A stretch of 64,000 nucleotides of DNA from Euglena gracilis. Taxonomy: Eukaryota > Euglenida > Euglenophyceae > Euglenales. Numbering within the stretch: position 1 is the stretch's first letter; each line of letters starts with the position of its first letter. Both the position numbers and the translations under genes were made by a program. Location: contig CP154956.1 in the NCBI GenBank assembly GCA_039621445.1, forward strand, positions 16,285,508 through 16,349,507, in the 5' to 3' direction. Of this stretch, positions 59,901 to 64,000 are shown in pieces. Below the pieces are notes generated by a model that was given only the letters and a program-made list of their open reading frames with translations, was not told the DNA's origin and ran no database searches.

Positions 59901-62900
59901 AAGTGGCCATAGGTGTGACTAGGTGTAATGGTCATGCAACCAGAACTGTGCCTCAATCAGCCACACAGCAGTCAACAGCCACCATGGGTTGGAGGGCCTG
60001 GGGGCTGCATAGGAACTGGGCGTGGAGGTTCATGTCGATGGACTGCATCCACTTCTCCACGTCCAGCTTGCGCATCACCTGCTGGGCTGGACGGGACTGC
60101 ACGAGAAATGCAGGCTCAGCAAACCCGGGTCGACTCCCCCCTCCAGGCTGGAGAATTGGGGGGGGGGGGGGCGTGCTTCAAAGATGTCCCAAAAAAATTC
60201 GTGTTTTGGGGACATTTATTTGGGGGGAAAAAAACAGCAAAGAATGGGCGGGGAAAAATATCTCTCGTGCAGGAGACAATTTTTCAGTTCCTGAGTTGCC
60301 TGGACCTCGGGGGGGGGGGGGGGGGATAAAACCAGCCAAAAAAAAAAACGAAAACTGGGGGAAATTGCAGCGATGTGACTCTATTGGGAGGAGGATTTTA
60401 AAAAGAAAAGTGCAGAACAGTCAGTTTTAATAAATCAGTGGTGCCACGCACTGCCATTTTGTGGAGTTTTAACACCTGCATAAGCGCTTTGACTACCACA
60501 ACTTTCCTGTGAGCCACCCCACGGACACCCCCCAACCCACCTTTCAGGATTGCCGTACAGCCCTGACACGCACCAGGCCATTCTTGCCGAAAGGCTTATT
60601 CAAAAGATGCTCTTTTTGATCTTTGTAATGGCCCAATCAGATCGATGTTTGTTCTTTCTTTGGTGTCTCTGGCGGTTCCCAAGGCTGTACAGGAAGGCCT
60701 GGTGGGGGGGGGACGACCCCCCCACCCACCATAGCTCCTGCGCAAGGAAGATTTCTTCGGTGCCTTTGGCGAAGAAATATTATGACCTAAAAGTCAGCGC
60801 CCCTGGAAATACAGGAAGGCCTGGTGGGGGAGGTCGGACCCCCGCATCCACCAGGATGGGGGGGGGGGTCAACCCCCCTCACCCATCACCCATGGGATTG
60901 CGGGGATTCCTGTACAGCCCTGGTGATTCCTTCCCCGCGTTTGCGTCGGGTTCATCGCCGCCGGCCCCCGGCCAGCCCGGGCCCCGTTGTACTTGCTGCA
61001 GAAGATCCCGGCGTTGACCACCGAGTCCACCCGCCCGTAGCGCTCCAGCGTCTCCTCCACCACCCGCTGCACGTCGTCGGGCTTCGTCATGTCCCCCTGC
61101 ACCGGCAGGCACTCCCCGCCCTCCCCCTCGATGATGGGGCCAGGTCCCGGTTTTTGGACGGCCGGCAGATTGAGCCCCCCCCCTCCATGCTTAAAGCATC
61201 ACTGCCCGTCCCAAATAGGCTGCATCACCTGGGGGATGACGGAACCATTAAATACGTTTTGTTTGGTTCATGTATGAACAAAAAGTTTTAAATAATTTAT
61301 ATTTTAAATAATTTAACGAATAAAAAATATTAATAAAACTAACTTACTTTAACTAATTTTAAAATACAATATTTTTAAGTAATTTGTGTTTCACTGCCAG
61401 TTGTGCAGGCAGCAAAACTGGCACCAGCCGACGGAGCAACAGGGTGGATAACTGGGCACCCATGGCCAAGGTTGTGCAGAAGGGCAAACAAAATGGGCGG
61501 CCTTTAAGTACCCCCCCACCCCCAGGAGCCCAGTGGTTAAATGAGGGGGAGGTTCAACTTCTTAAACGCAAGCTGATGGGGGGTTTCTCCGGCATTTTTT
61601 GGATGTTCTTTGTTACTTGTAGGGGTCGGGTTAGGGTAATGGGTATCATTCCAGAAGGATTAAGATGAGGGAGTTGGGCCGAAATTGGACCTAGATTCTG
61701 GCCTAAATTTGGCCTAATTCTAGGCCTAACTTGGCCTAAATGCCAACTTTAACGCTATCCCCCAACCTTAACCCTTAACCCCAACCCCATTCCCAAACCC
61801 TGTTCTATGTGGATTAGGACTTCTGTACTAAATATCCACCTGGGACATCTCCCATTGGGACCACGAAAATGCAGTCGAATTGGGGGTCTGGTCCATCTTC
61901 TTAAACGTGGGGGCAAACCCCCCCCCTGTTTAACAACTGGGCCTGGGGAGAGGGGGGAGCAGTTGTTAAAGGCCGCCACAAAACGAAACCAACAAAAAAA
62001 AACAGCAGCCTGGCCACGCTTCAGGCAATCCAGCTTGTCGCGGCTGCGGGAGACGCAGACCACGCGGGCCCCCTGGCGCGCCATCACGACCGCGGTGGTG
62101 GTCCAGGACGGGGCGGGGCCGCCCCCAACACGACACGTCTCAGCTGAGGGGAGGGATGAAAGGCGGCTCAGGTGTTGCCTGCAGGGGCAACAAATATGTG
62201 TGTGCGTGTATGTACATATACATATGTAATGTATTTACAAATATATATATATATATATATGGCAGGTGAGAACTTTAGTACCCCCCCGGGGGGGGGGTAC
62301 TAAAGTTCACCCCGCGATGGACACCCCCATTATTGAAGGAGTAGGGTTAGGTGCGCACATGCTAATTTGCGCTAATTGGCTATGTTGCGCAACATAGCCA
62401 ATTAGCGCAACATAGCCAATTAGCGCAAATTAGCATGTGCGCACCTAACCCTACTCCTTCAATAATGGGGGTGTCCATCGCGGGGTGAACTTCAGTGCCC
62501 CGGGGGGGGGGGGGTACTAAAGTTCTCACCTGCCATATATATATATATATTACATATATGTATATATATATATGTATAAATATATGTATATGTATGTATA
62601 TACATATAGACATATAATGCATATACATATAATATACATATATGCCTTTCTGTCTTACGGGGGAGGAGGTGAAAAGAAGGCATGGAAATGCACCGTGGTG
62701 GTGGAAAGGATTTAGTAGTTCACCTGGGGTCAAATAAACCCCCATCCCAATGATTAAAACCCCTCGAACAATAACCCCCCTCCCCTGAAGACCAAATTTT
62801 GCTGCCCAAACAAATACCCTCCCCCTCACAAAACAGTAAAAAAAAAAAAACATGCACCAGAAACAAAAGAAAAATCACAAAACTTGATGCAGTTGGATCA

Positions 62901-63323
62901 GAGTGAAAACCAGAAGAGCATTCATTTGTGCAGAAGGCAAAGAAAAAAAGTCCTAGGGACCTGAGACCTCGTAAACCGTTCTCTGCGGGTTTCTGACTTT
63001 GAAAGACTGGACCAAATATTGGCCCCGGCCGGGCCAAGGCCAGTCGAGAGGGAGAGAGGTTCATTTTCCAGGTACCTCCCCCCCCCCCCCGCCCAATGAA
63101 TGCTCTTGCCCAGTGAACAGGGAGTGTTCGAACCGTCCAGATTGACCTTGGTGTTCATTGGGCTTGGGGAGGGGGAGGGGGAAGCGTCAACGCGTAAACC
63201 CGAAGTCGGAGGTGCGGGGCTGCGGTCGCCGCGGCGACCGGGGGGGCCCCGCCCCGGCCCCGATGCCCCAGCCCTCCTCCGGGGCGTTGCCGGCGCCGCA
63301 CACCACCGCCACCTGGTCCTCCA
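53944..63323 (-). CDS. SDR-family oxidoreductase, copy A (10 exons seen, 5' end outside)
   Basis: Third paralogue, same strand. Exons 5' to 3' are 63260-63323, 62016-62103, 60981-61135, 60011-60079, 59267-59312, 57657-57703, 56403-56565, 55962-55998, 54835-54923 and 53944-53991: 267 codons, open, ending TAA. The motifs are VAVVCGAGN/GWGIG, VSR, VNAG, NLHAQF, VSTIAT, YSAGK, YVDSPL and EIVVDGGTSACTSGN. Copy A has its own introns in R/II, in the Leu after AQF, in KG/NF, in GM/G and in L/DP. The shared intron after YNG lies 6 nt later and adds Ala-Val. An intron within the Leu codon of ...RRLE implies an upstream exon, which was not found before the window's right edge. Copy A is the most divergent, for example LPPMLDRHKG where B has VPHMVEQRSG, but it shows no break. 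Confidence 0.88.
54248..54507. mobile_element. TIR element, GGTTTTTTTAAGAC family
   Basis: Begins GGGTTTTTTTAAGACC and ends GTCCAAGACTAAAAAAAACC, with the same interior plan as the element at 17992 (TTTTGCC.., AATGCTAAAAAC, GGTGCCTTCGGCGAC). It lies in intron 9 of SDR copy A. Other fragments are at 8.16-8.28, 38.40-38.50 and 45.96-46.08 kb. Confidence 0.65.
54835..54923 (-). CDS. SDR copy A, EPxDVAxTVVFLAS exon
   Basis: 89 nt encoding PGGKQGEPLDVANTVVFLAS then DEAKYINGA. Donor CAG, next acceptor CTG. Confidence 0.92.
55962..55998 (-). CDS. SDR copy A, DPSKLRSQRDAY exon
   Basis: 37 nt encoding DPSKLRSQRDAY plus one base. The next intron has one mismatch in the diagnostic triplet (TCG against CAA), but a 7-bp stem resumes at +10 in the same register. 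Confidence 0.88.
56403..56565 (-). CDS. SDR copy A, YxxxK and substrate-loop exon
   Basis: The largest exon of the window (163 nt). It encodes GKQRLSYSAGKAGSETLTKQ then TGIEFAKKGIRGNVIQVGYV and DSPLVTRAAIGAGL. It is uninterrupted where B has two introns and C has one. Donor CAC pairs with GTG of the next acceptor. Confidence 0.94.
57657..57703 (-). CDS. SDR copy A, VST small exon
   Basis: 47 nt encoding NFVFVSTIATKAALG and two bases of Met. Donor CAG, next acceptor CTG. A 15-16 base near-direct repeat (GCCCTGGGG, A or C, TGGGCA) spans both intron boundaries. Confidence 0.9.
59267..59312 (-). CDS. SDR copy A, LLHHF small exon
   Basis: 46 nt encoding LLHHFLPPMLDRHKG, matching LLHHFVPHMVEQRSG of copy B. 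Acceptor CTG. Donor CAT pairs with ATG of the next acceptor (stem of 6 bp). It is unusually divergent from B and C. Confidence 0.85.
59350..59480. repeat. GACCCTGACA repeat unit
   Basis: Begins ACCTACC, C-run, GGGGAAACTGTCACC; contains GGGACCCTGACAACTTCC and AGGACCCTGACAG; ends CATGACAGTTTCCCGGGG. It lies in intron 5 of SDR copy A next to exon 59267-59312. Confidence 0.6.
60011..60079 (-). CDS. SDR copy A, Asn exon
   Basis: Encodes (A)VMRKLDVEKWMQSIDMNLH then AQF and part of Leu. It carries the helix-4 Asn. Donor CAG pairs with CTG; the intron inside this Leu codon is found only in A. Confidence 0.9.
60682..60922. mobile_element. TIR element, CAGGGCTGTACGGGAA family
   Basis: Left AGGCTGTACAGGAAGG, right GGGATTCCTGTACAGCCCTG; the interior has GGTGCCTTTGGCG and GAAATACAGGAAGGCCTGG. 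It lies in intron 3 of SDR copy A. Confidence 0.55.
60981..61135 (-). CDS. SDR copy A, GDM/VNAG exon
   Basis: Encodes IIEGEGGECLPVQGDMTKPD then DVQRVVEETLERYGRVDSVV and NAGIFCSKYNGA. This uninterrupted stretch spans two sites where B and C each have an intron, and so fixes those boundaries. Donor GGC pairs with GCC; a 7-bp stem follows. Confidence 0.92.
61510..61975. mobile_element. Possible TIR element, CCCAGTNGTTAAA ends
   Basis: Left CCAGGAGCCCAGTGGTTAAA and right TTTAACAACTGGGCCTGG are inverted. The interior has TTAGGG/CCTAAC-like repeats around 61620-61800. It is in intron 2 of SDR copy A. Confidence 0.5.
62016..62103 (-). CDS. SDR copy A, beta2/Arg exon
   Basis: Encodes TTTAVVMARQGARVVCVSR then SRDKLDCLKR. 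It ends exactly after an Arg codon. Donor CAG, next acceptor CTG, in an 8-bp stem. This intron is unique to copy A. Confidence 0.9.
62250..62549. repeat. Long inverted repeat (about 140-bp arms)
   Basis: Flanked by AT dinucleotide tracts. Arms run from the AT tract through GGCAGGTGAGAACTTTAGTA, a C-run/G-run palindrome, CACCCCGCGATGG and TAGGGTTAGGTGCGC to a centre near 62391-62408, where one 18-bp unit (ending TTAGCGC) is repeated. It lies in intron 1 of SDR copy A and shares TAGGGTTAGGTGCGC with the repeat at 40979. Confidence 0.85.
63073..63180. mobile_element. Short CCCAATGAAC-family element
   Basis: Starts TACCTCC, C-run, GCCCAATGAATG and ends GTTCATTGGGCTTGGGG and a G-run, with one GAACCGTCCAGA block between. 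It lies in intron 1 of SDR copy A, about 80 bp from the exon. Confidence 0.6.
63260..63323 (-). CDS. SDR copy A, glycine-rich-loop exon
   Basis: Encodes (L)EDQVAVVCGAGNAPEEGWGI plus two bases of Gly. The acceptor has CTG at -8..-6 and begins inside a Leu codon, so an earlier exon must exist. Donor CGG pairs with CCG of the next acceptor, and the stem is very GC-rich. Confidence 0.87.
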
Positions 63324-64000
63324 GCCGCCAGGGCCACGCTGCGGTTCCGCGCTGCCGGCCAGGGCTGGCGGGGGGGGGGGGGTCGACCCCCCCCACCCAT
63401 CGCCCATAAGCTTCGGGGATTCCCTACATTCCAGCCAAAAAAAATCGACCAAAAACGGTGAAAATTCTCCAGCTCAGCCATCGGCTGGGCAAAAACCTGA
63501 CCCATGGCCAGGGCAGCCCCAATCCCCCATTTTTTCACACCTTCCAAAGTTTCCACATTTTCGCAAATTTTTGATTTTGAGAGGTTTTTGAAGCAAAAAA
63601 TGCCGTTGAAAACCCAAAAAAATACAAGAGAAAAAATGTCAGTAAAATTTGACTGTGCCAAAATTTTGTTCCATTTTTTCGACCTTTGCTTTTTGCACCC
63701 CCCTCTACGCTACCAACGCTACCGCTCTAAGCTACCAATTTTTTTTAAACCTGGAATTTTTGAAATTATTTGGGGGGGAAATGTGGTTTTCCATCGAAAA
63801 ATCATGGATTTTGGGTTCATTTTTTCAAAAAAAATCAAAAATTTTCCCCAGCTAAAAACCTCGTTTTCCCAAAAATGGTGAAAATTCTGTGGTAGGTGGG
63901 GGGGTCGACCCCCCCCCACCAGGCCTTCCCGTTGGTTTTTGGGGGGACCTATATGGGTCCCAAAATGTGTTCAAAAATACACCCGGCGCCGAAGGCGCCG
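63324..64000. other. 5' side of SDR copy A, repeat only
   Basis: Mostly an inverted partial copy of the element seen at 16.4 and 29.6 kb (about 63520-63925), then the start of another copy ending at the window edge in GGCGCCGAAGGCGCC. The missing first SDR exon was not found here. Confidence 0.6.
63520..63925. mobile_element. Inverted partial copy of the 0.6-kb element
   Basis: Reads the A/T-rich interior of the elements at 16375 and 29580 in the opposite direction (TTTTTCACACCTTCC, GTCAGTAAAATTTGACTGTG, GTCGACC). Flanks are disrupted. Confidence 0.6.

Overview
The window looks like nuclear DNA of a euglenid (Euglena-type). No bacterial-style gene or operon is visible. The decisive evidence is the exon-intron structure. 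On the minus strand lie three head-to-tail copies of one gene for a short-chain dehydrogenase/reductase (SDR), each broken into 8-11 small exons by introns of 0.4-2.4 kb. The introns do not follow GT-AG. When each boundary is fixed by reading frame and by comparison with the other two copies, intron bases +4..+6 are complementary to bases -8..-6. The pair is CAG/CTG in 15 of 27 introns and another complementary pair in 10 more; one intron has a U-G wobble and one has a single mismatch. This is the published hallmark of euglenid 'nonconventional' introns.

Layout, left to right: 1-3089 repeat-rich sequence; 3090-13212 SDR copy C; 13213-27476 spacer with a broken LTR-retrotransposon integrase fragment near 14.9-15.1 kb; 27477-39581 SDR copy B; 39582-53943 spacer with a 0.9-kb inverted-repeat element, a mirror-ordered trinucleotide block and a 1.47-kb array of a 10-bp repeat; 53944-63323 SDR copy A, whose 5' end lies beyond the window; 63324-64000 repeat. 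The two spacers are nearly equal in length (about 14.3 kb each).

Each spliced SDR reads through without a stop. It has a modified glycine-rich nucleotide-binding loop, an Arg after the second beta strand (suggesting NADP(H)), a VNAG motif, the helix-4 Asn, the YxxxK catalytic pair and a conserved C-terminal exon. The substrate cannot be told from sequence. Four intron sites are shared by all copies, whereas 13 core sites occur in one copy only, so introns have been gained or lost repeatedly since the gene was duplicated.

Introns and spacers are packed with small inverted-repeat elements. Many have ends of the form TACC + C-run ... G-run + GGTA, and several families share a GGCGCC-type hairpin. 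There are also simple-sequence arrays. No tRNA, rRNA or CRISPR array was found. Most long open frames here are artefacts of these repeats.
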